From Diaporthe sp. PMI_573 (Eukaryota; Ascomycota; Sordariomycetes; Diaporthales; Diaporthaceae), in contig JAJTUP010000005.1 of NCBI GenBank assembly GCA_021399435.1, forward strand, positions 620,001 through 684,000: DNA of 64,000 bases, in the 5' to 3' direction. A program made the position numbers and the translations under genes. Positions within the stretch are counted from its first letter, which is position 1. Each line of letters starts with the position of its first letter. Shown here one piece after another: positions 1-11,485 of the stretch. The notes below the pieces were generated by a model. That model was not told where the DNA came from and did not search any database. It saw nothing but the letters and a program-made list of their open reading frames with translations.

Positions 1-631
1 TATGGAAGCTCCAAATGCCTCTGCGAAAGAAGCTAGGCGTCACAAGCATCTTCATGGTCGGCTTGTTGTGAGTTCAAATACTCAGATTCTTTTTCGTCGC
101 CTTGTGTGGGTCAGACTAACTTAGTACAGCACTATCGGCGCAGGGATTGGGCGCATGTACATCTATCTCGTCACATCTTACGATAAAGAGAGCAACCCTG
201 ACTTTATTGGGGACTTCACTCTTTTCATCCTATGGTCAGAGATCGAAGCCAATGTCGCTATGCTTGTATGCTGTATGCCGACGTTTGGACCAATCATTGC
301 CAGATTCCACGAAAACTACACTGCCTACATTCGCAGTCGATCGAATGGAACAACAAAGAGCAAGTGGTCGCTACTTTCTCGAGACAAAGTACACAGAAGC
401 CCAGAGTACCAATCTGATCTGGAGTTGAACAGTCCTTTCGGGCAGAGGGAAGATGTTTTGATAAATCGATCGGTAGAAACACAACATGGGCCCCCACAGG
501 CATGGCTACACAATGGTGGATCTGTCATTGCAATTGGTACTTCCAATTTGGAAGCACAGCCTCATCATGGAAGCGGTATTCTGACCCAGACCGAGATCTC
601 TAAGACAGTTCAACCCAAGTGTACGATATAG
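1..631 (+). CDS. Rhodopsin-domain (SAT4-family) integral membrane protein, 3' part
   Basis: C-terminal part of a fungal seven-helix membrane protein of the rhodopsin-domain family (PF20684, SAT4/Pth11-like); the 5' part lies outside the window. A first exon fragment (to 67) reads WKLQMPLRKKLGVTSIFMVG, the usual helix 5/6 segment. An intron with GTGAGT..ACAG ends (68-129) joins in frame to TIGAGIGRMYIYLVT and then a helix with FILWSEIEANVAMLVCCMP, the family's final helix. A hydrophilic cytoplasmic tail of about 110 residues follows and ends at TAG 629-631. These proteins are putative receptors or sensors of unknown ligand. Family assignment is by motif recognition. Nothing nearby suggests a pathway link. 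Confidence 0.75.
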
Positions 632-897
632 CCCGAGAATATAGTGTGGTTTATTAATCAGAGTCGAATATTACGTGGGTTGCCATTCATAGCGGGATCG
701 TTGATTTGAAACTTAGGGTGGCAGCCTGCAAGCTTCATGACGGCTTTCAAGGATATATGACACATGTAGCCGGACGGAACAGTTGTAAAAAGTTTTGACG
801 AATAAGGTACCTGCGCAAGTATCCAGTAAATTCTCTTGGCTGATATTTCGTATACCTGAGATGGGTACAGCTTCCTTAATTTGGGAATAGGTCGCGT

Positions 898-2734
898 TCA
901 CGAGTACAAATCTCCAATCATCTCGGCGCCACTTTCGTCGACCGCGTAGACCGTGCTCAGAATATTTCCCCTGGGCATAATAGGGAAAATGCTGGCATCA
1001 CAAATCCGCAGATTGGTCGTTCCGTATACTCGGAGCTCTCCATCCACGACGCCTCCGAGCTCAGCCCTAGCCATCGCACAAGTTCCACATGGATGATAGT
1101 TCGTCGCCCCATATTTCTTAATTGCTTCTTTTGCTTCTTCCGGTATCCTTAGGGCGTAGCTGAAGTCTGCCGGCAGGCGGTTGCCGCCCGGCTTGAGTAT
1201 GGGCGTGTACGTGGCCTGCTCAAGGAGTTGCTCAAGCTGAACAGCGTGACGAGCAAGTATCTCGGCATCCAATGGATGAGAGAGATAATTGCAGTCGATT
1301 ATTGGGGCTTCATGTGGGTTTGCAACACGAATGTGCGAGGATCCACGGCTGAACGGATGTGACAACATGGCCACGACTGTCATGTAGTTGCCCGGGGCCG
1401 CGCTGCCCGGCACGGTGTACCTCTGCATGCGTGTCATAAACACGGTAGCACTCGCTTCTTCTTGGTCCAAGATCATTCTTTTGACAAATTCGTGATGTAA
1501 TTGAGACTTTGAATTACCTGCTTCGCGATACTCGTCCAAGAGACGCTGCAAGTCTGCTTCCTCGGCCGTCGTGCCGAATAGCTGGAGCGGCCAGTAAGCA
1601 AAGCTGTACGCGGCTCCTTCCGAAAGAGGACCTGTTCGAAATTCCTCATACTCCTTTCTTCGTCTTTCCGTTGCTGCTGGGTCCCTGGCGGCCGTGTCCC
1701 CTGTCTCGATGTCAGGGTTGACTTCAACGCTTGGCCCGTAGTTGAGGTGATCCTGGAGATTCTCTAAATAAGTTCGTCAGATACAATTCGCACAGCCTTG
1801 CTTGAGATTCTTACCGCCTACCCCTGGAAGATCTGCCAAGCATTGGACACCCGCATTCTCGAGAATGCTTCTACTTCCAATGCCAGAGAGCTCCAGTATC
1901 TGTGGACTTCCAAAGACTCCAGCGCACAGGATAACCTGCTTGTTTGCCCTGGCAGACAACGTGATTCCTCCCTTCTCATACGTGACTCCAATGGCCTGTA
2001 GTCGTTCTGTATCGCCAGAGCTATGCTCTCGAAAGACGAATCGCTTTACTCTTGCATCCGTCTCAACGGTGAGATTCACGCGCCCAAGCACTGGCTTCAG
2101 AAACGAGTTGCCAGAATGGCTTCTTTCGCCTCTCATAGCACGGTCATCAATAGCATTCGTAGTGGTCACCCCTCCCATTGCTCGACCGGACATCCCATCT
2201 TGATCGGAATAGGCACAAAGGGGCGAAAGACGTCTTCCCACGCGTTCTGCAGGATGTGCATATGCCTTGGGTATGATGCTCGGATCGGTCCGCACGTCTC
2301 TGGCTCGACCGTCGAAGAAACTTTTCCGGTCACTTCTCGGGCATGGACGGTTTGAATGACTTGTAGAAGCGCTCCATCCGGTCCCAAGACCAGCGCTGGT
2401 CTCCTGCTATCTCAGCCTACGCCTCGTGCATCGCCCTGTTGGGATATACTAGACTATGGGAGTTGATGGCGCTGCTTCCACCGATCATTCGCCCCCGAGT
2501 CTGCTCAATGACACGGCCACCGAGTCCGACTTGCGGGATTGTCCGAAAGTTCCAATCGTACTTGGGGTCGCTAAACATACTGCGACTGGTGAGCGGCGTG
2601 GATACTTTAGGGTCTGCGTTGTTATCTAGACCAGCTTCGAGGAGGAGAACTTCTAAGTTACTGATGGATGACAGTCGAGAGGCCAAGACACAGCCAGCCG
2701 TGCCACCGCCCACGACAATAATATCAAATGACGC
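898..2734 (-). pseudogene. GMC oxidoreductase (FAD-dependent), disrupted
   Basis: Relic of a GMC-family alcohol/choline-type FAD oxidoreductase of about 590 codons. The N-terminus has the FAD-binding DIIVVGGGTAGCVLASRL, the middle has RMIGGSSAINSH, and the C-terminus keeps the catalytic NYHPCGTCAM and PRGNILSTVYAV motifs. One intron is intact (1814-1764; GTAAGA..TTTAG), restoring GVGENLQDHL. Three lesions are visible. An in-frame TAG at 2417-2419 stands where family members have Trp (MHEA-stop-AEIAGDQRWSW). A one-base frameshift lies near 2370 (KSF/QTVHA). A second lies near 2215 (NAWEDVF/YSDQDGMSG). TGG-to-TAG is a C-to-T change at CpA on the other strand, as in RIP. An upstream ATG at 2770 is possible. 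Sequencing error could explain one indel but hardly all three lesions. Confidence 0.8.
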
Positions 2735-2770
2735 CATGGGGACAGCTTCTGGGAATCCAGACTCCGTCAT

Positions 2771-4043
2771 TTTTGTAAGAAGGTAGAAGTGTGTTTCGAG
2801 ACACCAAGCATGTTAAGTTCTATCAAAGAAGGAAGCAACGTCTTCAGGATATTTCTGGATTCAATATTGAAGCCGGAATCTAACATAAAAAAACGGCAGG
2901 TCGGAGTTTATAGTAGATTAGGAGAAGCTCTGTCGCAAAATGCTAAATTCCAGCTAGATAAAGCCGCACTGAAGGCGCTATATGATCGTGTCATGGACAA
3001 CGCTTACCGCTTACAAGTTCCGCATACTAGGAGCTGTAGAAGTCAGAGCTATACACTAGCAAGTGAATCTTACGGGTATCCTGACAATCTAATACAGATA
3101 AGAGGAGCGGGCCGGTGCAGGCAATTACTTTCACAATTAATCATTCAGCTCCTTAACGAGCTCGCGGGGTAGAGCCGTAACTCAAATGCCCCATGATAAT
3201 TGTGTTTGCGCCAAGTACATGATCCTCAGTACGTTGCAGCTATTCGGATGAGGAAGATGCTAAATGCAGAGAAGCTTCTACTCAATCATCTTTGTGTGGA
3301 AATCAGGTGCGGTCGCAGCTGAAGGAACCGTTAATTCGTGGTTCCACGCCTACCTCCGAAGTACTCCGTAGGTAAGCAGGTAAATGAGTTCCCGAGCGTG
3401 CAAATCAGGGAAGGCGACCACTCCGAGGTGCCGTTCCCCGTGAGCTGTACTGCCCAGCTGTAGCGAGCAAATAGAGTTTGACTACAATCCAAATTAGCTT
3501 AGACGAGTTCAGCATATGCCATGGTGTGGTCAGGGTCCAGACGCATGGCACTGTTCCGATCCGCCACCCGTTGCCCCAGCGGGCCGGCCGTGGGAATGGT
3601 ACCGCAATAATTCGAATTCAATTTAGGATCCGACGCCAGTGACTAGGGCCTTTGCTGCCTTTAGGTTTGGAATGCGATCTCAGATAAAGGCGCTCGAGGA
3701 CGATACTCTACAGCCTGCCCCGTCTCTCTTCAGCTTAGTTGGCGGTGGGCATTAAGTGCTTTCTCCCGCACAGCACATCCTCGCCCGTGGAAGAAACATG
3801 GCGCACACGTTACTACAACCTATGGGACAACATGTATGTCCTCCCTCATAACATCCCGCGTGGCTTTGAAGCGTTAAGGTATAATTGAAGCACCCTTGCC
3901 CATCTGGGCACATTGACGTATCATTGCGCACATGAGCAGTCAGCTCGCCAAGCTCTCCGCACCTTAGTGCTAATTGGCCTGTGTCGTGGCATCCGATCTG
4001 GGTTGCTTAGGTCCCCCGAACGGGTCCCCTGGGTGCCAACGCG
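2771..4043. other. Intergenic, no gene recognised
   Basis: Upstream of the broken GMC gene. It contains open frames up to 127 codons (for example 2789-3172, plus strand), but none has recognisable domain motifs, a signal peptide or plausible splice continuation. Nothing is called. Confidence 0.5.
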
Positions 4044-4960
4044 TTGGTTCATAACACTATTTCCCTCCTTGTATCCTTTGTCCTCAAAGGTTCTTCTGTA
4101 AGTTTCTGGTATTTCCTTCTGTTTTTGTTCACGCCTTCCGAATCTGTCATGTTGAATAGAGTCATCAAATCCCGTGTTGGAAAGACTTTTTCTAAAGCTG
4201 AACAAAAGGCTTCCCTAGTTTCTGCTGTTGCTTCGAAGGGTTCTACCGTTCCCATGCCTTGTTCCTACTGCGAGGACCACAGTCTGTCGAAAGACTGTAG
4301 GGTTGCAGACACAGAGTCCTCTAACTCAGGGCCAGGGCCTTTTGTATGACCCACTGCCCGATTCTCCACCGAACCTACTAGCACCCACGAGAGGAACCCA
4401 TGAAGGAGAAAACCAAGTATATATATCAGGGAGAACTTGTACAATAGCCGAAGAGGAAAGGACTTCTCTCCTCAGCGAAGTCTTCTTGTTCATAGAGAAA
4501 ATAGACGTTAGAGTGTAACACTCAGTCTAGACCCTTACAGATAAGGCTATATAGTAATACTATAGCTAATACTTAAGCCCTAAGTTAATTTTAATAGAAG
4601 TTAAAATAGAAATGAAGAAGTTTACTATAGCTTATCTGGCGAACTTCTATAAAGATATTATAAAACTCTTAAAAGAAGATAAAGGTACTATCTATAAGAA
4701 AATATAATAATATAGGCTAGAGGAGCTTATAGTAAAGCTCTAGATCTACTATTTTATTTCTAGTAATTAATCGTCTCTCTAGAGTATTAATAAATAATTA
4801 GAATAAAAGTATAGATAGAGGAGGAACCTTATATACTTGAAAGAGAAATATAAGGAAATATATAATACTATTACTAACTTTGTATACAAGCTCTGTGAGG
4901 AAGAGCTAGAAGGCTAAGCAGATAGCAGACAAACGAATAAATAGTTGTTGAAAAACACAG
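4044..4960 (+). repeat. AT-rich, stop-riddled transposon relic (RIP-like)
   Basis: A degraded repeat in two parts. At 4140-4349 a frame reads RVGKTFSKAEQKASLVSAV followed by MPCSYCEDHSLSKDC, resembling the small CxxC-x-C segment found in a repetitive fungal ORF of unknown role. From about 4500 to 4930 the DNA becomes very AT-rich and dense in TATA/TAGT/TTAA strings with stops in every frame, the usual outcome of repeat-induced point mutation. No terminal repeats were found, so the boundaries are approximate. The family is not identified. Confidence 0.5.
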
Positions 4961-5293
4961 TGTAGCCGAAGCCCAAACTGAATTTAAAGGTATTTCAAGG
5001 AACCAAGCTCTGGCACGAGTGCTACTTAGAGAATTCTCCCCGTTTCGGGACCGAATAAAGCTGGAATGGAACCGGGGCTCCAGCAGGAATCAAAACCAAT
5101 TCGCAGAACACATAGTAGTCACACGGCTGATACACATTTTTGGAAGCGTTTGGGCGCAAGGTGTTAGCTAAATATAACAAGTATAAAAACATTCTAGGCC
5201 GTTTTGCCCCTCGAAGATGCTCCTGTGTCCGACCTTTGTAAACAGTAAGTATACCAGGCCAGGTTGTGACCTCCGCGGTCATGGCATGCAACA

Positions 5294-6295
5294 TTAACAA
5301 ATCCTCGTGCTGTACTCAAAATTCTGCAGCTCGTCGTCATCCCTTGCAAGGTACCGGATCGTCCAGTTCCACAGGTCCTCTTGCTTTTCAATCGAGTAGC
5401 TATCCACGCTGCTTTCGACTTCTTGCTTCCCAACAAAGTACCTCGCCGATTTCCCTTGAAGTTCGTTCGCCAACGCTAGGAACGCAAGTGCTTCTCCCGA
5501 TTCAGCTGGAGTGCGAATATTGTCGTACGAAAACAAATAATATAAGAACGGCCGCAGAATGAGAAGGAAATAGTGCAGGACCATGCGGGTCCAGATCAAC
5601 TGACGTGCCAAACCTGTTCGTGGCATGAATCCAGGATCTAGTGCAAGAACGGCCCATTCCTTTCCGTCCCTTTTCAAACGCCGATCAAGGGCGTGCATGA
5701 ACAGTAGGTTACAAAGTTTGCTTGTTGAATATCGCCTACCATTCTCTCGCGTCAGATTGCTGGAATCGGGGGATTGAGATTTGCGGGGATGCGCAAGGTC
5801 CTCTGCAGACGTGTAATATGGGTGTGGCATCAACTTGTCGCTGATATGTCTTGGGTCGTGTGTTCCGCTAGACGTAATGACTATCCGAGCATCTTTTGAC
5901 AAATGAGGGCGAAGTAGCAGGAAGAGGTGCATGTGGCCAATGTGATTGACCGCAAATGTTTTCTCGATACCATCATCTGTGAAAGCCTCGTGATTCCGAA
6001 ATTGCACACCGGCATTGAGAAGCAGGGCCTTGATAGGTGGGTAACGACCTGAGCTGAAGCGATCGACGAATTTGCGAACTGCGTTTGGATCGGAGAGATT
6101 TACTGGCATGAAGGTGATGTTTCCACTGCTAGCTCTGATCATCCGCTGGGCTGCATCGTTGAGAGTCGACGAGGCGACGATAATTTGATATTGGGGATTC
6201 TGTCGTGAGAGAGTTGTCGCAGCTTCTAAGCCGAGGCCGCGTGTGCCGCCGGTAACAAGAATTGTAGCTTGGTAGCTTGAGCTATGCCCAATCAT
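5294..6295 (-). CDS. Short-chain dehydrogenase/reductase (retinol dehydrogenase-like)
   Basis: Single-exon SDR of 333 residues counted from the ATG at 6295 (MIGHSSSYQATILVTGG). An upstream in-frame ATG at 6376 would add 27 residues unlike the family. The Rossmann motif TGGTRGLG (about 15-22), the NAG motif (Asn94), catalytic Ser at about 142-143 and the YxxxK pair in RRYSTSK (Tyr189, Lys193) are all present, so it should be an active NAD(P)-dependent oxidoreductase. The layout resembles the fungal WW-domain-oxidoreductase/retinol-dehydrogenase-like group; a hydrophobic stretch near 235-255 may anchor it to membrane. It lies at the left of the polyketide neighbourhood and could be a tailoring enzyme, but the link is only positional. 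Confidence 0.85.
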   Translation of the reverse strand: MIGHSSSYQATILVTGGTRGLGLEAATTLSRQNPQYQIIVASSTLNDAAQRMIRASSGNITFMPVNLSDPNAVRKFVDRFSSGRYPPIKALLLNAGVQFRNHEAFTDDGIEKTFAVNHIGHMHLFLLLRPHLSKDARIVITSSGTHDPRHISDKLMPHPYYTSAEDLAHPRKSQSPDSSNLTRENGRRYSTSKLCNLLFMHALDRRLKRDGKEWAVLALDPGFMPRTGLARQLIWTRMVLHYFLLILRPFLYYLFSYDNIRTPAESGEALAFLALANELQGKSARYFVGKQEVESSVDSYSIEKQEDLWNWTIRYLARDDDELQNFEYSTRIC

Positions 6296-6498
6296 TGTTG
6301 CAATGGGTGTGGAAATTGAAGGACCACAGGCACAATGTATAGAGCGATCTGGGTTAGATTTGGACCAGCCGAACATTGTGCGGTATTTAATAAGTGCCCA
6401 GTTGGGTTCCTTTATTCAGTCACTCCGCGAGTTTGCTTCGGCCATTTAACCGTTCTCGCCGGGCCCGAGCCGGCCGGTGACTTATCTCCGTGCCACAT

Positions 6499-6572
6499 CA
6501 GCCAACGTCCGCCGGCGGACAGTAAAAGCTGGGTGGGCAGACGGAAAACTATGGGTGGGCGGACGTTGGCTG
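6499..6572. repeat. Perfect 15-bp inverted repeat (hairpin), MITE-like
   Basis: Two perfect 15-base arms, CAGCCAACGTCCGCC (6499-6513) and its reverse complement (6558-6572), flank a 44-base loop. TGCCACATC-like sequence lies next to both arms but in the same orientation. It lies about 200 bp upstream of the SDR start. It could be a small non-autonomous transposon end or a structured promoter element. Confidence 0.5.
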
Positions 6573-7897
6573 GTGCCACATCGGTGTATTCACGTACCCG
6601 CGGCAGTGGCGGTGTTGTTGACACGTCGTGTTGCAAATCTTGCCCTCTACATTCTGGTATTCCAAGAGATTTTGAGGATAACATTGTGCTTCAGAGAATC
6701 TTTCCTACGGGGTAATTTAGCCAATCGGATATTGATTTCAAGGGTTTGTATCCCAAGTCAGTCAATTGCACTGGTGGGGCTACCCCTCGATACATGGCGT
6801 CACACGAGAAAGGCAAAAGGAAGAGGAGGTCTGGCTTTCTCCGCGTCTTCGTGACAGTTGGGAAGAAATTCTATGGAGGCGTCAGCACTGATCAAGTCAT
6901 CCTCGGCCGAGGAGAGGAGTGGAGAATCGGACTTAGCAACTCCGAGATTGCTTTCTCGCCAACGTAGACCAATACGCCAACACCGCCGCCGAAAAGGCAA
7001 ACGGTTGTTGACCTAACCGGGCTTTAGACATTTATCGCGATGGGTGTCTCTTCGGCTATCCGCGGCTGCCCGATCCCATGTGGTTCGACAGCAACCGAGG
7101 AGGTCATCAACAAAATGGATTTCGTCCACACGCTACCGGTAATGTCCGTCTCCGCCGGGCCACTCTTGATAATGTCTTGCCGCAACTGCGGTGCACGTGG
7201 AGTAAGTAGCCGGCCGTTCCGTGGTTGTTTCTCTCAAGTGTTGAGCAATCTATCGCCCGCGCCTGAAGCAAGCCCCGCCGTCGATCGCACGCAGGTGCCT
7301 TGGGAGTTGTCTTACTGCTGGTCAGCGAGCTATTGTACACCTACGTGAACCCTTCACCTTGCATCCCCTTGAACGTTTTGTCCGCTTCCTTTGCGGGGCA
7401 CTACCAGTTTGCAAGTCAACATCAGTTTACTCCTTATGCCTATCACAACAGTCTCATCTTGGGCTCTATCCTCGATTACCACCTCAATAGGCCCTTGTCC
7501 TCTCGAGCCATATAGAAAGTTTCGTATCTGCGATCCGCCCATCCAGCCTGCCGTCAATTCCATCATATGCTGCGCCACGTAGGGGGCCCCGTCATTTTTC
7601 GTGTGTGGGTTCCTTTGCGTCCTGCTCCTTTTGCCGTTCTCGAGAAGACACACGTGCCGTGATAATGCCTGACAATCGTGAATTGCGAAGAACGCCGGAG
7701 AGTTCTCATTTTCCTTCCTTCGCGCGACGTCCTGTATCCAGAGATAACCCTACCAGTGTAATTGACTGATTTGGATACAGGACCCTGTCACGCCTTCCAC
7801 CGCATGCGGGATGGTTGAAGCAGTTAACCAGATTTTCCCTTCAGGTTTGACGAGGTAGTAGTACATGATTATGTCAACACAGGTTGATGGTTAGCTA
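6573..7897. other. Intergenic, no gene recognised
   Basis: Between the hairpin and the left end of the Fot1-like element. Several overlapping open frames on both strands (60-125 codons) show no domain motif, consistent splicing or signal peptide. Nothing is called. Confidence 0.45.
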
Positions 7898-10093
7898 CCA
7901 TCCCCGGCCACCATTCCGCCCACCCTACCATTTCGGCCGGCCAATTCTCTCAATCCCCACACAACACCCACATATTTACTTACGCGTTTCTCAACAACAA
8001 ATAAAGCTATTTGCATGGCGTCTTCATAGTTAGATAGAAAATTAAATGTTCTATGTTTCTATGTATTTGATTACTAATTTGGTAAGCTTCACGACCTATT
8101 TTTGCCGAGTTCCAATTAACCCCAAATGCCGATTTAGAGAAGATTTTGCAATGTCCTTCTTAGCCGGTCAAGCCAGTCAATCCTCCCAAATCGTTGCCAT
8201 GATGCCTCCAAAGTCCTATACAGAGGATAATATGGCTAATGCCATTCATTATATGCAAGAAAACAACCTGGGTACGAATACAGCTACAAAAAGCACGGCA
8301 TACCTCCATCTACACTCACAGGTCGCATCCTCGGCAAGCATGCTTCGAAGCAAGACCTAGAGGCCGCCCCTTTAAATTCTCTCCTATCAAATAAGCTGGA
8401 GAAGCATATTGTGAGATGGATTTTGCGTAAAGAAAGACTGGGCTATGCTCCGAGCCGGGCTATAGTACGAGGAATCGTGTCCTCGATCACCGATACGGCT
8501 GTTGGGGGACACTGAGTGAATCGCTTTATTAAGCGACATCCTGAGATTCGCAGCAAAGTTGGCTGTAGGCAAGAGGCAGTCTGTTTTCACGAGTTTACCC
8601 CTCGAGCAGTTAATTAGTATTTCGACATTCGAGAGGGTAAATATACGTAAGTAAAGCCACACTTAACTGTTAACCTTGATAAGGCCGGTTTAATGGTAGG
8701 TTTTAGTAAGTGTTTTGCTTATTTGCTTACCAATCAACCTCTGAATAGTCGATCAACCTCTCTCTATATAGGCCTCGATTTACTAGTAGTTGTAACTTCG
8801 TTAATGAAGAAGGTTATGCTTAAAAGCAACCAGTCATACTGGTGGTCTACTATAATTGAGGCTATTACAGCCAATAGCGATGCCCTCGACCTAGGCATTA
8901 TTTTCAAAGGCAAGGAGCTCTAGACACAATAGTTTCTTGAGGATTTCAAGAAGATATACACTAATTAGAGGTATGTTATAAGCCCAAACAGCTTGACCAA
9001 CAATAACCTTAGCATAGCGTAGTTGCAACAAGTCTTCTTACTATAGATAAATACCCACCAGGCAGATGATTCCGAAGCCATTCTCCTAATATTGGATAGC
9101 CACTTTAGCCATATAACTGTAGGTGCAAGGCCAGGTTTCTTAAGATTTGGGTAATTTGACTAAACTACCTCTATAGGACGAGTTTATAACGATCTGCTAC
9201 TTAAATAACGTCTTCTATTATTATTTACCCGCCCACTATTCCCATAGGCTTCAACCACTTAACAATAGGGTATTTGATACTGTTAAGACATACTATCGTG
9301 ATACCCTCAAGACCTAGCAGTTATTTATAGACTCCTCGCTAGTAGATAAGATTAACTTTATTAGATTGCTTACCGAGGCCCGTAAGAAGGGCATGACTTT
9401 AAAGAACATCAAATCAGTATTCAGAACCACGGAGAATTGGCCAATTAGCTACGTCAAAGCGCTATTACACCCGGAAATCAACCCGGATAAGGAGAAACAC
9501 CGTGCTAAGTCCTCCGAGTTAGAAGATGACGATACCATTAAGTCGGGCCACGATATTATGGACTTGGCTGGCCCGAATACCTGTTCTGGGGATCACTGAA
9601 AATTCCAGAAGATTGGCATCGCATGCAATACAAAGGAAGCTGAATTGGCTATTACAAACCAGAGGATTCGTGAGCTCGAGGCTTGAGTCAAGAGGTTAAC
9701 GAAGAAGAAGCATAGAGCAGTCCCAAATCCAAATAAGAGGTTCATGGACCTTGCAGAGATACTGGGGCAAGATAGAGAGGCTAGGAATGCCCTCAACCAA
9801 GAAGACAAGCCGGAAGAGCAAGTTGAGGATAAAAATGGTGATGTTGAAGAGGAGTCCGAAGAGGATGGTGAGCAGGAAGATGAGCTGCCCGCAGAGCTGC
9901 GTACCCGTTCCGGACGGGCACCCAAAATGCCCTCACAATATATCAATTGAAAGATCTGCTTCTGAGCTTCAAAACCCTATCACGAACCTATTTTTACGAG
10001 CAGAATTGATTTGGTGATGGCTTCATAAACATATAGTGTTTTGTATAGTGCATCGAGAATTTGGGTGGCCGAAATGGTGGCCGGGGATGATGG
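7898..10093 (+). mobile_element. Fot1/pogo-type Tc1-mariner transposon, inactive
   Basis: A 2.2-kb DNA transposon bounded by TA dinucleotides (7896-7897 and 10094-10095), the expected target duplication of the Tc1/mariner superfamily. Terminal inverted repeats share CCATC, CCCCGGCCACCATT, TTCGGCC and AATTCTC (left about 7898-7949, right about 10055-10093). The left copy has an extra duplicated CCACCCTACCATT segment. The interior encodes a broken pogo/Fot1-like transposase. The right end lies only 88 bp upstream of the start codon of the following Zn2Cys6 regulator, so the insertion probably replaced or displaced its promoter. Confidence 0.85.
8151..9950 (+). pseudogene. Pogo/Fot1-like DDE transposase remnant
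   Basis: Inside the element. Pieces in order: an N-terminal HTH segment (MPPKSYTEDNMANAIHYMQ), GIPPSTLTGRILGKHASK, the CENP-B-like segment (VNRFIKRHPEIRSKVG), the catalytic segment LDSHFSHIT-DEFITICY, and LPAHYSHRLQPLN. The C-terminus is acidic (EEESEEDGEQEDE) with RTRSGRAPKMPSQYIN and ends at 9950. DEF joins HIT across a convincing intron at about 9119-9169 (GTAGGT..TATAG). A frameshift near 8298 and about ten in-frame TAG/TAA/TGA codons inactivate it. Many of the stops are at expected Gln or Trp positions. Confidence 0.8.
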
Positions 10094-10181
10094 TATAAAT
10101 TGCGATTTTGACTGTCCTCAGCGTCCTCCTGTCGTTGCTCCTGGATCCTACTGGCTGCTCTGCTGCCGAAATTCCTTGAAA

Positions 10182-11485
10182 ATGCAGGCGACTCGGCCAA
10201 GACGGGCGCACCAAAAAGCTCGGACCGGGTGCAACACATGCAAATCAAGAAAAATAAAGGTCAGTACATAACGTGAATTGATTCGGGATTGGTTTCCTTC
10301 GATTGCCCGACAAACTTCATTTCTTACTGCAGCACATCGAATCTACCTATTCAAGGGCCTTCGGCTTGAAGCTGCTCAGAAAACCTACCGGACAGAAGAC
10401 GAAGCCGTCGTGTCAGTCACTAACGTCTTGCTTGTAGTGTGACGAGCAGAAACCAGCATGCAGGAACTGCATCAGATACGGAGTCGCTTGTGCTTACTTA
10501 TCATATAGGTTGCTGGAACCAAACGTCTTTTCATTGCAACCTATGGAAGACCTAAATTTCCTTGATTTGGAACTCTTGCACCACTATTGCAACTTCACCG
10601 CCCACACTCTCTCTGGAGATTGTGTCATGCGTGACTTTTGGCGCATCAATGTGGTGAAGCTGAGGATCGAGTCTGCGTTATGCGGGGCATCCTGTCCTTG
10701 GGAGCCCTCCACCTAGCGTGTCTCTGCCCAGAAAGAAAAGACGTTCTTTTGGAATTGTCTGCGTCGTATCACGAGCTGTTTTCTAGATCGGCAGTCAGCC
10801 AGATGCAGAATATACAGGAGAGCAACAAAGTGCACCTGTTTATCTTTTCTGTCTTGACCATCTACATCGGTAAGCACTCCTGCATGTCATTTCACGGTAT
10901 TGACTGACTGGTGTCTGTTTACCAGTTTTGGGTAACGCGTACTATCTTCACGAAGTAGTTCTGCCGAACGCTGAACGCTCACCTGACTGGATTTTGGTGT
11001 ATTGCGGGACGAAACATTTGGCTGTAGAGTCGAACAGCAGCACTCTCTTATCTCCGATACTCACCCGAGCACAAGCGTTTCTTCGCAATCGCGAGAGGCC
11101 ATTTGAGGACATGCATCTCGCAAACGTCAGGGCGAAGATCAACGCTTCAGAACAAGACAGCGAACTGCTCACAATTTACAACAATACACTATATAAACTG
11201 CAAAAAGCATACGGAATCATGTATGCATACGCAGGCGAGCATGATAGCATGGATTTGTTTCTCTGGATTCGCATCGTTGCCGATGATTTCCTCCCGCTGC
11301 ATAGGGATTTGAAGCAGAAAGCAATAGTCATCTCTCTGCATTTCTGTCGGCTTCTTAAGCAACTGCCCAGCCAGTGGTGGTTGGATGCGTGGTCATTTAA
11401 ACTTTATCATGTAGCCTATGAATTATTAGACGATGATCACAGGGCTTGGATTGAGGATGACGATGCGTACCAGTGGCAGCAATGA
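10182..11485 (+). pseudogene. Zn2Cys6 transcription factor, frameshifted
   Basis: Fungal binuclear-cluster regulator next to the polyketide genes. The start at 10182 gives MQATRPRRAHQKARTG and then a perfect C-x2-C-x6-C-x6-C-x2-C-x6-C cluster (CNTCKSRKIKC / CDEQKPACRNCIRYGVAC), joined across an intron at 10260-10437 (GTCAGT..TTGTAG, branch CTAAC). The middle region reads FWRINVVKLRIESA and then shifts frame near 10,670-10,680 before VMRGILSLGALHLA; one base appears lost. A second intron (10870-10925) and a C-terminal half ending at 11485 are otherwise open. The order and spacing fit the fungal_trans_2/DUF3468-type regulators. With the shift it would encode a truncated DNA-binding fragment, so activity is doubtful unless the indel is a read error. 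Confidence 0.75.

Noticed and set aside
2789..3172. 127-codon plus-strand frame
   Set aside because: No motif, no homology recognised; upstream flank of the broken GMC gene.
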